Below, in pieces: positions 10,929 through 22,150 of a DNA stretch of 44,352 nucleotides; position 1 is the first letter of the stretch; each line of letters begins with the position of its first letter. The notes below the pieces were generated by a model. That model was not told the DNA's origin. It saw only the letters and a list, made by a program, of their open reading frames with translations, and did not search any database. Source of the DNA: Nemertoderma westbladi (taxonomy: Eukaryota; Xenacoelomorpha; Nemertodermatida; Nemertodermatidae); the NCBI GenBank assembly GCA_032718475.1, contig JAUCBJ010002913.1, forward strand, positions 1 through 44,352. The letters run 5' to 3'. The translations under genes were made by a program, and so were the position numbers.

Positions 10929-11124
10929 TATTATAACTTTTTTGTTGGGTACGGCTTTTGCCAAGTCGGCAATGACGTCCAGGTGGGATCGATCTGGGCC
11001 ATCTTTACCTGAGCCACTAGCTGAATGGTTAGAGCGTTAGACTTCCAACCCGGAGATCACCAGTTCGATCCCACCCGGACGTCACGGCCGACTTTGCAAA
11101 AGGTGCCCAACAAAAAGTTATAAT
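10929..11124. mobile_element. Inverted-repeat element with tRNA-like core
   Basis: Roughly 196 bp. The arms 10929-10993 and 11066-11124 are imperfect reverse complements, sharing ATAACTTTTT, GTTGGG, AAGTCGG, TGACGTCC and GGTGGGATCGA in order. The unpaired centre resembles a tRNA: TAGCTGAATGGTTAGAGCG at 11018-11036 is a good A-box and AGTTCGATCCC at 11063-11073 a good B-box. The acceptor, anticodon and T stems do not pair, so this is not a functional tRNA. It reads as a tRNA-derived short element, or a MITE that captured one. Confidence 0.65.
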
Positions 11125-11419
11125 CTCCTAAGATGTTATTGAAGGTCTACGTAGACATCGGACCAGGATGCCTTTATACACATATCAACAACTGTAAAGT
11201 CATAATAATGTTTTCAATATGACATTGTTAAAAGTATGTCCAAAGTGTGAAAAACTTTAAGATCCTCTGGGATGAAAAAATATCTGCTTTAAAGTGACCC
11301 ATTAATAACACCTAATACAGTATGATTGTACTCAAACCAGCTGGCTGACATTCTTGAATGACAGTAGCCAGGTGAATAGTTGTAAGAAAATAATTATTCT
11401 TTATCACGTTCTTATTATA

Positions 11420-11555
11420 ATCCAATGTGATGTTCCCATCTCGACTAATTATTATATCTCGCCCCATCCCAAATGTTAAAATTATAAATTAAATGGAAAG
11501 GAACATAGGTTTACAGTGGCGCGTTATCCTAGCCAAAACAATAAACTAAAAATGA
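11420..11555 (+). mobile_element. MITE copy 4, left half, split by element A
   Basis: Diverged match to copy 3, including AATGTTAAA, GGAAAGGA and TTTACAGTGGCGCGTTAT. It stops at AATGA (11551-11555), the target duplication of element A, and resumes after the A 3' LTR at 37430. The left terminus is eroded, so the start is approximate. Confidence 0.7.
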
Positions 11556-12726
11556 TGTAAACGCTTTTGCGGATCTAGCTAGTCATTTTCCCCGCAAAGT
11601 ACTCTGTAGGTGTTTTAGCGGACATAAAAAGCCGTTTTCCTACTGTGTAGGTGTTTTAGTGGACATAAAAAGCCATTTTTCTGTATGTGTACTTTAGCGG
11701 ACATAACTAGCGATTTTATGCCGCAATACGCCAAAATACTCTTGATACAGTGTAGTTCAGATGACGACATCTATCAGCTGATATGTCCACGTAGAGCTTT
11801 TTCTTTGTTCTTTGTTCACTCGACCAATCAGAGCGATTTTCATTTTATTTGCACAGAAGCCTCCGGGAAATCGCGCAATGCATTATGGTCTTTGTTTACC
11901 TTTTTTCCTAAGCCCAGAACATCGGCTGTGGAATTATTCTGTGTTTCAGACTTTAGCCAAACATTAGAACGGCTTTGATCATAGAAACGTATAACTGTTA
12001 TCAGCTTGTCATATCTCATACAAACCTGATCATATACAAACACCGCATTATTTTACTGCTATTTACTGTCGGTTATTAATTGTATCAGTTGATGGAATAT
12101 TGTTATATTTGGAGAATAACGATAAATAATCAGAAAACCCCAATCTTCTTGATATACTGAAGGTTAGAGAGACCGGTTACATATAGCAATTGCGACTTAC
12201 ATTATAGTGGTTTTGGAGTGAATTGAATGCTATTTCATAGGCCCTACATGTGTCAGTTGCTGTTCTCCTTATATATGATTAAAATTAGTGAAGGTTGGCA
12301 GATCAGTGTGCAGCAGTGTGCGGTAGTGTGCATGAGTGTGATAGATAACAAAGCATTTCCTAAAGAATGCGCTTTATACGTGAATCATTAGCCATCCCGT
12401 TGTGTTTAGTGTAAGTCATAACTCTGTTTACATACTTAGAGCGCCACGTCCTAAAGGAACTGTTAATATTTCCCGAAAGTGAATAATATTTGTCAGAGAT
12501 ATTATATTAACGATCAATCGAATAGTACAGTAGGCCTACACCGCTATAAGGTCAGAGCATCCGAATCCAGTCTCCCTTAACCGTGGGTGAATGATCGCGC
12601 ATAGGCTGGCTTCGGCTAATGTAACTTATGTGTATCAAATACTTGTTATAGGCTAAAGTCGATTTATAACCTAGAATACACCTAAATTTGGCAGGTTAAA
12701 CTGCTAAAGGTCTAAAAGAGCGAACA
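11556..12726 (+). repeat. 5' LTR of element A
   Basis: 1171 bp, TG...CA ends, about seven single-base differences from the 3' LTR at 36259-37429 and no length difference. The first part (U3) carries a 41-bp tandem repeat at 11602-11718 and a CCAAT box in ACCAATCAGAG near 11823. From about 11918 onward it aligns with the LTR of element B; before that the two are unrelated. No canonical TGG-starting primer-binding site follows; the next bases are ATAACAGTTATAAT. Confidence 0.93.
11602..11718 (+). repeat. Tandem repeat in U3 of element A LTR
   Basis: Two full units and one partial unit with a period near 41 bp, built on GTAGGTGTTTTAGCGGACATA followed by AAAAGCC. Present again in the 3' LTR at 36305-36421. 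The position in U3 suggests an enhancer-like array; that is inference. Confidence 0.8.
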
Positions 12727-14639
12727 ATAACAGTTATAATTTCTTTATTGCAACGTAGGCAATAAAGGCAAAAGTACCAGTTGACCGGTAACCAGTAGGC
12801 CTGACTACCTAACCACCCGAACCGGTACTTACAGCAGTACAGGTACAGCAGTATTATTCGATTTTGAGAATTATATACTGGTAGGTCTTGATATTTAATC
12901 AGGGACTGCAGCCTTGGTTTTTTATTGGTATTTTACTTATTTCTGTCAGTTTTACTTATTTGTAAGTTAATATTGAGCAGAAGGCGTGTAAGCCTGCTCA
13001 GATTGTATAAATAATTTGTAGGCTGGATTGTTGTCTGACTGTTGTTAAGTCTGAAGAGATTGCAGTGTGTGTAGAGTGTATGTCCAATAAAGTACTAGTT
13101 AGGATCGTGGGAGCATCCAGTGCTGTAAGGTAAATCCCCCCGAAAGAATAAGTCGTACTACTCGGTTAGAACGCATACTAACTAACCATTTCGGAGTCTG
13201 CATATACTGTAGTTTATTTAGGCTTGATAGTAGTCTGCCAGCGTTTGGTTTGTATTTTGTTTGTGTAGTCTGTACGGGTAGCGTAATATTTATTATTCAG
13301 AGTTTATGCGATTATTCGCAACATACATACCCCCAAGTTTATTCCTACAGTAATTGTGCTTGTTATACATACCGTTATATTTAAATTAACCCCGGTACTA
13401 CATCAGGGCTGTTTGGCGTAGGTAAAGACTGGTGATTTTATGCTCCGGTCACTCCGGCAGATACCGTGGTTCTTTTAGCTGTACAAGTATTTTTAACTGC
13501 TGGTTATTTGTTGTATACCTACTTGTACCTAATTTAGGGTTTAGTGTACAGTGCTTTCCGAAGGTAATTAGTTTGTAGACAGTATATTTGTGTTGTAAAG
13601 TGGTTAATAGGCACGTTAGGTATAGTAGGCTGCAGTAATCAACTTCTAGGTAGGAACACTCCATGTACATAACGTAGTACTTATAGCGCTACGGCTATAA
13701 GTCGTCAGACGGTGGTATTTTTCCTATCTAGACAATGCAATTTATTTTCTACTGCTTTATTATTTTCAAATACCGTAGTATCCTGTCCGTTTGTAATAAC
13801 CAGATATTCTAACCCCTTGTTAGGCTGGTTTGTAGATTTCTTGTAAAATTACCCCTAAAATTTGTACGTGTAATTTTTGTGTTTGTTTAGAGATTGTAAT
13901 CTCACCCCGTATTGTACGTAATTTGTAGTAATAAGTAACTTAGGAAAGTAGAATTATTTGTTTTAGTGTCCAACAAGTAGCACTTCACTGAGAGTGTACA
14001 GCTTCTGTGTAGTGACTCCCTCCCAGAAATAATAACATTTATTTCAAACATTGACAAAAACCCATAAAAAGGTATATATATATATTTTATAAATCAACTC
14101 AAACCGATTTATAAAACAGTAGGCCTGTCATACATCAATTAGGTCTTAATATCAGTTGGACTACTGCTTAAATAACGGTAATAAAGTAAAGTAAAGTAAC
14201 TAAGTACCCCTAAAATTCAGACATTCAATTATTCTAAAATAATTGCCATACCGGTATTTACAATAGGCTTATTATATTTATTCTATAAATTTAAGCTGAA
14301 ATTATATACCGGTATTCTGTAATTAATTCTAGTCTATAATTATACTTATGTATACACTATAAGTGTAAGCTGTATACCGGTATTCACGATAGGCTTATTA
14401 TATATTTATATATATTTGTGCTGAAATTATATACCGGTATTCTGTGACAAACCTAGTCTGTAATAATACTTATATATATACTATAAGTGTATACCGGTAT
14501 TCTAATATATAGTGTATATATATCACGTTACACTGGATAACGATATCGGTAATTAATTACTAGGCTAACAGTGATACTGAATTACTAGACTTGCTTTAAC
14601 TGTAATTATAGCAGTAGGCATTCAACTGTACAAACAAAC
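12727..14639 (+). other. Element A leader, non-coding
   Basis: 1.9 kb between the 5' LTR and the first gag ATG, with no long ORF. It aligns with the leader of element B. The 3' part (14249-14510) has two and a half copies of an imperfect repeat of about 120 bp, each starting TACCGGTATT. No TGG-type primer-binding site is visible at its start. Confidence 0.7.
14249..14510 (+). repeat. Imperfect ~120-bp tandem repeat in leader
   Basis: TACCGGTATT recurs at 14249, 14375 and 14492 (periods 126 and 117). Between them the order GGCTTATTATA, GCTGAAATTATATACCGG, CTAGTCT and CACTATAAGTGT-like words is kept. It ends about 130 bp before the gag ATG. Confidence 0.7.
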
Positions 14640-15635
14640 ATGTCTGACACAAAGCAAAACATGTCAGACAATCTCCTAGATACAACCATCTGTAACCCAG
14701 ATAGGAGTGCTGAACGTTTGAGACCAAAGTTCAACTCACCTCCTACTGTAAGAAAGATCATCCCTCCAGTAGTAATATCAGACCCTAGGCTAGTCCAATA
14801 CCGTAGGTCTATCATAGGCACTCGGGCTCAAGTCAAGCGGGATCAAGAAGCAGCTGTCAAACAGCAGCAACACCCTAGCCGAGAACTTATTTCTCAGCGG
14901 CCCGATAGCTCCAGTAGTTTGGATAATGTAGAGCTGACACCCGAGCGTGGAGCAAAGATGGAAGATGCGGTTTATTCGGATCCCCTTCTCATTCTTCCTG
15001 CGGCCGTACTCACTAGGGTATTGATTGCGGTGGAGGAACACCAAATTGATTGGGCGAGAAGTAAGCGATCGACCAAGGACAGTTATGCGGGATACACAAG
15101 GGAGGAACTGAAGTCTATTGTCGAGTCGCAATGGAACTTCCCCGGACCCGGACTCCCGTTTGACTTATCGGAAGCTGCCTGGGAAGACATACACAGGATG
15201 GGAGTGACAAAAGACACTAGTGATCCCGCTGTGTGGAAGAGGTCGGCAGCAGGATACGTACAGGGATTCTTCAGCTCTTTGGAGCGATTAGAGGAACAAC
15301 TGTTTCAACAACCCCAAGGACCTCAAGAGCAGGGAGAGCTGCTTTATCAAGTTCGAGAAAGAATTCTAAGAATCAGACTAATCCTATCGGCCTTTGAGGA
15401 GGCTTCGAAAAGAAGACAAGACACGTCGTTGCAAGTTGCCGTAAAGACTTGGTTTCAGCGGGTGAGTCTCAAGGTTCAAGGAACGGCCCAGTGGAAATCT
15501 CAGCTGGCTGAGCGCTCAACCATGGAGAATCAACAGACGCTACCTTTTCCCAAGTGGAAAGTGAAGCGACAGCAGAGAAACCGCATAAGAGGGACGCTAT
15601 TGATATCTATCTGTCAGACTATCAACGATTTCTAG
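14640..15635 (+). CDS. Element A gag, N-terminal ORF
   Basis: 331 codons from an ATG in MSDTKQNMSDN. The product is hydrophilic, proline- and charge-rich at the start, with a helical centre and repeated Glu/Gln-rich segments; I recognise no domain by eye. Its place between leader and the coiled-coil gag region marks it as the gag N-terminus. It ends at a TAG while the next gag frame, shifted by -1, is already open from 15512, so the two overlap by 124 nt. No canonical slippery heptamer is evident in the overlap, so a one-base lesion is more likely than programmed frameshifting. Element B lacks this whole region by deletion, so no second copy can decide. Confidence 0.65.
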   Translation: MSDTKQNMSDNLLDTTICNPDRSAERLRPKFNSPPTVRKIIPPVVISDPRLVQYRRSIIGTRAQVKRDQEAAVKQQQHPSRELISQRPDSSSSLDNVELTPERGAKMEDAVYSDPLLILPAAVLTRVLIAVEEHQIDWARSKRSTKDSYAGYTREELKSIVESQWNFPGPGLPFDLSEAAWEDIHRMGVTKDTSDPAVWKRSAAGYVQGFFSSLERLEEQLFQQPQGPQEQGELLYQVRERILRIRLILSAFEEASKRRQDTSLQVAVKTWFQRVSLKVQGTAQWKSQLAERSTMENQQTLPFPKWKVKRQQRNRIRGTLLISICQTINDF

Positions 15636-17449
15636 GTGATGAAGAGTTGAGGAGAAGGCTGGCTGGACTTCGTCCTAGTAGTGAAGGAGCCAAGTTTGTG
15701 CTGGACGCAATAGATACGGAAATGCTAGCTGCGAACCAAGCTAAATTTGATGAAAGCATCCGCATCGCTAAGGTTCAAGAAGAACAAGTAAAGAAAAAAC
15801 GTATAGAAGACCGAAAGGTGGCAGCAGTGGCAGAGGCAGAAGCGGAAAGAAAAGCGGCAGAAGCGGAAAGAAAAGCGGCCGAAGTGGAAAGGAAAGTGGC
15901 AATGGCAGCGGCAGAAGCGGAAAGAAAAGCAGCCGAAGCGGAAAGAAAAGCGGCAGCGGCAGTGGCAGAAGCAGAACGGAAGGCATCTGAAGAGACAGCC
16001 CAACTAGAGTTGGAAAATCTTCAAGAGAAGCAAGACAACTTCAAGAAACAGATAACAGCTAGTCAGATGCAGCTGATAAGTAGATCCACCCCCAAGCGAC
16101 AGGGCTTTACATCATCGGATGAAGGCAATACAACAGATCCTGAAGGCGGAGGAAATAGATCTCGTCTCAGCAGGCGTAGAAGAATGCCCCACCGTCAGAA
16201 ATTGCCTGATTTGCCCCCAGCTGTGAGAAGGCAACTAGCTAGCACAGACTTAGGTAGTACAGAACCCACAGACCAAATTATTAGAGTAGAAAGACTCCCT
16301 ACTATAGTAGATGAGCCTGAAATCATTAGGCCTGTTCTCAAAGCCACCCCTCCGGTGATAGAGACACCTGTACTCCCAGAACCTACCTCTAAATTCCCTT
16401 TGCACAGCACTAAACTACCTGTGCCCAACAGAACCGCCCCTGAGACAGTTCCTGTCCTGGACTCCGAGCGAAATATCAATGATTTGTCGCCCGTTGTCCC
16501 TCGTCTACCCGCTACTATGTTGGCGGCTCCCGCTTCGGCGGTCGAGTGGGTGGATGAGAGACGGCGGGGGATGGATCTCCTGCTCGGGCAGATGCAGGAG
16601 ACTGTTCACCAATTCAAGGGAACAGTAAGGGAAAGTAGGTTAGAGTTGCAAGAAGTGCAGCAGAATATCGCGTTAGAACGCGATAAATTAGTAAATATAC
16701 AAAAAGGTATACCACCACCCCCTGTAACAATGTGTCAACCTGTTAGGTCTGAAGTATTTCATGCGCGAGGTGTGGAGCCTACACGCATCTATACTGCTAG
16801 TGAAGTAGAAACTCCTATAGTAAACCCTATTAAGGGTAATTATAAACCTGTTGACAATGATATTCCATATAGACCTGATCATAATCCGAGAAATTTAAAT
16901 ACCGATAACTCGATATTAAATAACACGAAGGCCCAAGAAAGTTTTACGCGTCAAATGGCTAGAACCGAAGCCCGTCAAGCGGTAAAGGTGCGAGAGATCG
17001 TCAAGTTCAATGGAGATGAGATGAAATGGTTACCTTTTAATGAATATTACAAAGATAACATACAGAACTCTGTGCTATCTAACGGAGAGAAACTTAGATT
17101 CCTCATCGAGTGCTTGGAAGGATCTCCCAAGTTAATGGCGTTAAAGTTTATTGGACATCCAGATGGATTAAGACAAGTTTGGGATACACTAAACATCAGG
17201 TATGGTAATAAGAATAACATAGCTAGGTATTTGTATGCAAAATTGGTAGCGCCCCGAAAGTTCATTAGCAGCGGGATTATAGAGTTTTCCGATGAGATTC
17301 AGGAGATCTGTAGACAATTAGATTGGCTAGGTAAATCTCATGAATATCAGAGTTCTATGGTTATTGGAGCCGTGGCCTCTACTTTACCAAAGGGTGGAGT
17401 AGGTACATGCTGGGACAAGAAAGTCTTATATATGATGGAACAACAATGA
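15512..17449 (+). pseudogene. Element A gag, coiled-coil and DUF1759-like region
   Basis: The frame is open from the TGA at 15509 to a TGA at 17447, with no ATG at the start, so it depends on the preceding ORF. It opens with a charged helix, then an alanine-glutamate coiled coil of AEAERKA-type units (about 15830-15985), a proline-rich linker, and a capsid-like DUF1759-type region containing VKFNGDEMKWLPF and FLIECLEGSPK, typical of BEL/Pao gag. The TGA at 17447 replaces an Arg codon of the equivalent position in element B, so it is a copy-specific nonsense change. The gag polyprotein would form the particle shell. Nearly identical residues in B support the domain call. Confidence 0.8.
15830..15985 (+). 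repeat. Alanine-glutamate coiled-coil minisatellite in gag
   Basis: Seven or so copies of GCGGAAGCGGAAAGAAAA-like 18-21-bp units encode repeated AEAERKA heptad-type segments. The minus strand of this block is open but low-complexity and is only a shadow. Confidence 0.8.
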
Positions 17450-19274
17450 AGAGACCCTACCATGGCTGATCTCATGTCATTCTTAGATGGAGAGGTAAAA
17501 TTACAGCTCCTAAAGCAGTCCAGAGAGAAGACACCGGAAAATAAGGTAAGTGAGAAACCCGTTTCTAGGAGAAAGGTAACACCAGTGTGTTATACAGACA
17601 ACGGCGAAAGCCAGGCCTCTCAAGAAGAGGACAGCGGGAAAGACACTGAAAGATCTTACTATGTCAACAAAGCGCCTAAAGACTAAGTAAATTTAAGTCT
17701 CGATCCAATGACAGGAGAGAACAGGTAACAAAAACTCCTCCTACGTCTCCTAATAGAGTTCACGGAAGAAAGCCCGAGGAAAGAACGAGAGTGCACAACG
17801 TTACCCAAAGTAAGGTGAGTAACATCAAACCAAAATGTGCGCTGTGCGACGGGCCCCACCGTTTAAGAGTGTGTGATAAATTTTTAAAGAAATCACTACA
17901 AGATAGACGTGAAGTCATGTGGGATAAGCGGTTGTGTTATAATTGCCTCAGACAAGGACACCAACGGCGAACCTGTTACTCCGACACAAGGTGTGCAAAG
18001 TGCGGCGTAAAACATCATATCTTGTTGCACACTGAATTCGAAAGAAACAGCCCGAGTCAGGTAAGTGAGTCCGAACTACATGTCCAATTCAGTGATGTGA
18101 ACGACACTGATCAAAGTTCTGAGATGGAAGGATTCTATACAGATGAATTCTCCGACGAAAACGAATCCTGTTACCTAATAAATACCGCAGTGTATCGAGC
18201 ACTTACGTATGAGAAAGAAACTGACAGTGACCTCCCGCTAACTTCTCCTGACCGACAACCATCTTGGAAAGCACCAACTTCCAATGTAGGAATCCGAGAA
18301 TTTCCCGTAGTGCAGTTGAGAGTCCACGGGCCTGACAAGAGTTATATAGTGAACGCCCTCCTTGACTACGGCAGCACAGGAACATTCATCGACAAAGAAC
18401 TAGCCGAAGACATCTTTGCTGGACAACCCAAGTTCCGAACTAAGTTAAACATGTCAGGAACTATGCAGGTTTGCAGTAATTATATATACAGTAATTGCAG
18501 ATTACTATGTAGGTGCGTTGTCCACCCCCCAGGATGAACTAGGAGAACACAGCATAAGGTCAGTAAAATTGGTGGCGATAAAGAACTTCGCTACCAGCCA
18601 AGTGGAACCTTATAACTGGGATGAGGACGATTTCACCCAGCAGCATAAGATACCTAGATTCAACACAGACTACCCTGGAGTGCAAATACTCATCGGCCAA
18701 AATGCGCATGAGGCGCTTGAGACATTGGAGAAACGGCCTGCTCAACCGCAACCACTACAAACCTATGCGGGAAGAACTAGAGTAGGTTGGTACTTTACTG
18801 GCCCTTCCCGTAGAACTCTCATGGAAAGGTTACCCAAAGAAAGGGTCTACCAGGTAAGCGAATGGGAAGAGGAGATCAGTGAGGTAGACGACACAACTGA
18901 GGGAACACCATACTCCTCAGATAATGACGACATCCACCAACTCTTCGATGAGGAGAAGACCATCGACCTCCTTACGGAAAACGAAACTTGGCAAAACCAA
19001 GTGAACCTATGTCACCTCATTCATCCAGCTGAACAAGTCGAATACAACGAAGAACTGAATGAAGTGATAGATCGCTACAATGCGAAGACTCGCGATGAAC
19101 ACGCCGTACGATTCTTTACTCAAGAGGCTGTAGAGCCCAATTCCTACGATAAGGCCCTATCGGTAGAAGAAGAAAGAGCCAAGCAGATCCAGGAAACAAC
19201 TACACGTTTTCTTAAAGATCAAGGAAGATATGAAATTGGTCTGCCATTTCGAAAGCGAGAACCTAAATTTATAA
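17450..19274 (+). pseudogene. Element A gag-pol middle: zinc knuckles and aspartic protease
   Basis: Continues gag in several broken frames (17462-17686, 17791-18537, 18518-19274). It has a Cys-rich block beginning CALCDGPHRL, a CCHC knuckle C-x2-C-x4-H-x4-C and a following C-x2-C-x4-H-x3-H, as in other BEL/Pao gags. The retropepsin-like protease follows near 18345-18400. Its active-site triad reads D-Y-G instead of the D-S-G seen in element B, so protease activity is doubtful. Lesions include a stop at 17684, and an altered stretch at 18470-18500 that shifts the frame. The last residues (GRYEIGLPFR at about 19230) lead into reverse transcriptase, which is cut by element B at 19279. Confidence 0.82.
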
Positions 19275-19279
19275 ACAAC

Positions 19280-20479
19280 TGTAAAAGCTTTTGCGGGATA
19301 TAACTGGCCCTTTTGCTTCGCAATCCAGTTTCCCTTAATGCGCTCAAATACTCTAAAGAAAAACTCCCTAACTCAAAGGATGAAAGCTACCGGCTGATTG
19401 GCTGATTTGCCTAGCGACGGCCTCTTTGTTGGGTTCGATCAACCAACCAGAGCAAGGTCAACCAAGCAGAGCGATTCAGCCTTATGTTGGCTAAATCAAT
19501 GTAATTGGCTGCAAAGGCTAAGGTGGTTTGGCATTTTAGACGATTTGGAACCTGTGGAATATGGAACTCTGCCAATGAGAGCTTTTCCTTTCTGTGTTGA
19601 AATCTACCTGCAGCAGCTCACAGGGTTCAGTGTGTTGGTTTTCCTGATGCCATGAACATCGGCCATGGAATTATTCTGAATTATTCCAACATTAGAACGT
19701 CTTTAATTATAAGATCACATAACTGTTACCGGTACATGACCAGCACTGGACAGCGTGAGGACCGGTACGGTACCTGCTGCTGTATTGCACATTATTTACT
19801 GCTATTTGCTGTTTGTTATTAAATGTATCATTCGTTTGCATATTGTTATTTGGAGAATAACTATAAACGATCAGAAACCCCGATCTTCTTGATACACTAA
19901 GGTTAGAGAGACTGGCTACATATAGCAATTGCGGCTTATATTATCGTGGTTTGTAGTGTGTAGTGAATTGAATGCTATTTTATAGGCCCTACAAATGCCA
20001 GTTGCTATTCTCTTTATATATGATTAAAATCAGTGACTATCGGCAATTCAGTGTGCAGCGGTGTGCAATAGTCTGTATGTGCTTGTCCGCGTAACAAAGC
20101 ATCTCCTAAAGAATGCGCCTTATGTGTAACTTATAATCCATTCGTTGTGTTTAGTGTAAGCCATAGCTCTGTTTATATAGATAGAGCGCCACGTCCTAAA
20201 GGAACTGCTAATATTTCCCGAAAGTGAATAATATTTGTCAGAGATTATATATTAACGATCAATCGAATAGTACGGTAGGCCTGCACCGCAATCAAATTAA
20301 AGCATCCGAATCCAGTCTCCCGGGTATATCCAGCGGGTGAATGGTCGCGCATAGACTGGCTTCGGCTAATGTTGGATTTATTTGTGTCAAATACTTGTCA
20401 TAGGCTAAAGTCGATTTATAACCTAGAAGACATATAGATTTGGCGGGTTAAACTGCCAAAGGTCTTAAAAGCGCGAACA
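19280..20479 (+). repeat. 5' LTR of element B
   Basis: 1200 bp, starts TGTAAAAGCTTTTGCGGG and ends GCGCGAACA. Its first ~370 bp are unrelated to the A LTR; from about 19650 on it aligns with A. U3 carries inverted CCAAT boxes (CTGATTGGCTG near 19394, GTAATTGGCTG near 19500). The sequence after it, GTAACAGTTATAGC, has no TGG-type primer-binding site. Confidence 0.93.
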
Positions 20480-22150
20480 GTAACAGTTATAGCTTCTTGA
20501 TTGCGGCGTAAGCAATCAAGTTGATAGTACCGGTCGACCGGTAACCAGTAGGCCTGACTGCCTGATCATCCGGACCGGTACTTACTTACAGTACAGGTAC
20601 AGCAGTATTATTTCGATTGTGATATTGTATATTGTAGGCTGTTAGGGGATTAGGGATTGATCACCCCTTATTCCTTTGCATGGTTTACTTATTTCTGTCA
20701 GTTTTATTTACTAGTAGGCTAATATTGAGCAAAAGACGTGTAAACCTGCTCAGATTGTACAGATAATTTGTAGGCTGGACTGTTGTCTGACTGTTGATAG
20801 GTCTGAACGGATTGCAGTGCATGTAGAGTGTATGTCCGATAAAGTGCCGGTTAGAAATGTAGGGGCAGCCAGAGCTGTAAGGTAAATCCCCCACCGAAAG
20901 AATAAGTCGTACTACTAGGTTAGAACGCATACTAACTAACCATTTCGGAGTCTGCATGTCCTGTAGTTTATTTAGGCTTAATAGTAGTCTGCCAGCGTTT
21001 GGTCTGTATTTTGTTTGTGTAGTTTGTACGGGTAGCGTAATATTTCTTATTTAGATAATTTGTAGGCTGGATAGTTGTCTGACTGTTGTTGGGTTTGAGG
21101 AAATTTCGGTGTGTGTAGAGCATCTGTCCGATAAAGTGTTGGGAACGTAGGGGCTTCAAGTGCTGTGAGGTAAACCCCCTGTGAAGGATAAGTCGTACTA
21201 CTAGGTTAGAACACATACTAACTAATCATTTCGGAGTCTGCATATACCGTAGTATGTTTAGGCTTGATAGTAGTCTGTCAGTATTTGGTCTGCATTTTGT
21301 TTGAGTAGTTTGTACGCGTAGCGTAATATTTATTATTCAGAGTTTATGCGATTATTCGCAACATTCATATCCCCAAGTTTATTCCTATAGTAATTGTGTT
21401 TGTTATACATACCGTTATAGTTAAACTAACCCCGGTACTACATCAGGGCTGCTCGGCGTAGGTAAAGACTGGAGATTTTGTGCTTTGGTCACTCCGGCAG
21501 ATACCGTGGTTCTTTTAGCTGTTCAAGTATTTTTAACTACTGATTATTTGTTGTACAAGTACTTGTACCTAATTTAGGGTTTAGTGTACAGTGCTTTCCG
21601 AAAGCAATTAGTGTGTAGGCAGTATATTTGTGTTGTAAAGTGGTTAATAGGCACGTTGGTTCTGGTAGACCGCGGTAATTAATCTCTAGGTAGGAACACT
21701 CCGTGATACATAACGTAGTACCTATAGCGATACGGTTATAGGTCGTCAGGCGGTGGTATTTTCCTATCTGGACAACGCAGTATATTTACTACTACTTATT
21801 ATTTTCAAATACCGTAGTAACCTGTCCGTCGTAATAACCAGATATTCTAACCCTTTGTTAGGCTGGTTTGTAGATTCCCTGTAAAATTACCCTAAAAATT
21901 CGTATTTGTGTATTTGTAATTTTTGTGTTTATTTAGAGATTGTAATCTCACCCAGATTGTACGTAATTTGTAGTAATAAGTAACTTAGGTAAATTAGAAT
22001 TATTTTATTTTAGTGTCCAATAATTAGCACTCCACTGAGAGCGCACAGCTTATGTGTAGTGACTCCCCCAGAAATAATAACATTTATTTCAAATATTGAC
22101 AAAACCCATTAAACGGGTATATATATATTATAAACGCGTCACCCGAACCC
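20480..22150 (+). other. Element B leader with 292-bp tandem duplication
   Basis: Non-coding and collinear with the A leader, except that the A segment near 13006-13290 is present twice here, at about 20761-21052 and 21053-21344. At about 22130-22150, near TATATATATTATA, it jumps to gag sequence equivalent to A position 16437: a deletion with AT-rich ends that removed the original gag start. Confidence 0.8.
20761..21344 (+). repeat. 292-bp tandem duplication in B leader
   Basis: Both units begin AGATAATTTGTAGGCTGGA and share CGATAAAGTG, AAGTCGTACTACTAGG and CATTTCGGAGTCTGCAT in order. The units have diverged by well over 10 percent, so the duplication is older than the insertion of B. Confidence 0.8.

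Noticed and set aside
11011-11084. A functional tRNA gene
   Set aside because: A- and B-boxes are good, but acceptor, anticodon and T stems do not pair.
11685-11978. 97-residue ORF, repeated at 36388
   Set aside because: It lies within U3 of both A LTRs; its duplication only reflects the LTR pair, and it has no recognisable domain.
15540-15560. Programmed -1 frameshift site at CCTTTTCCCAAG
   Set aside because: It does not fit the X-XXY-YYZ rule in the zero frame and no other copy is present to show conservation.
15725-16003. Minus-strand ORFs rich in Cys/Phe/Leu opposite gag
   Set aside because: Low-complexity antisense of the AEAERKA repeat.
19398-19655. 85-residue ORF, repeated at 28375
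   Set aside because: It lies inside the B LTR U3, begins with TTG, and is duplicated only because the LTR is.
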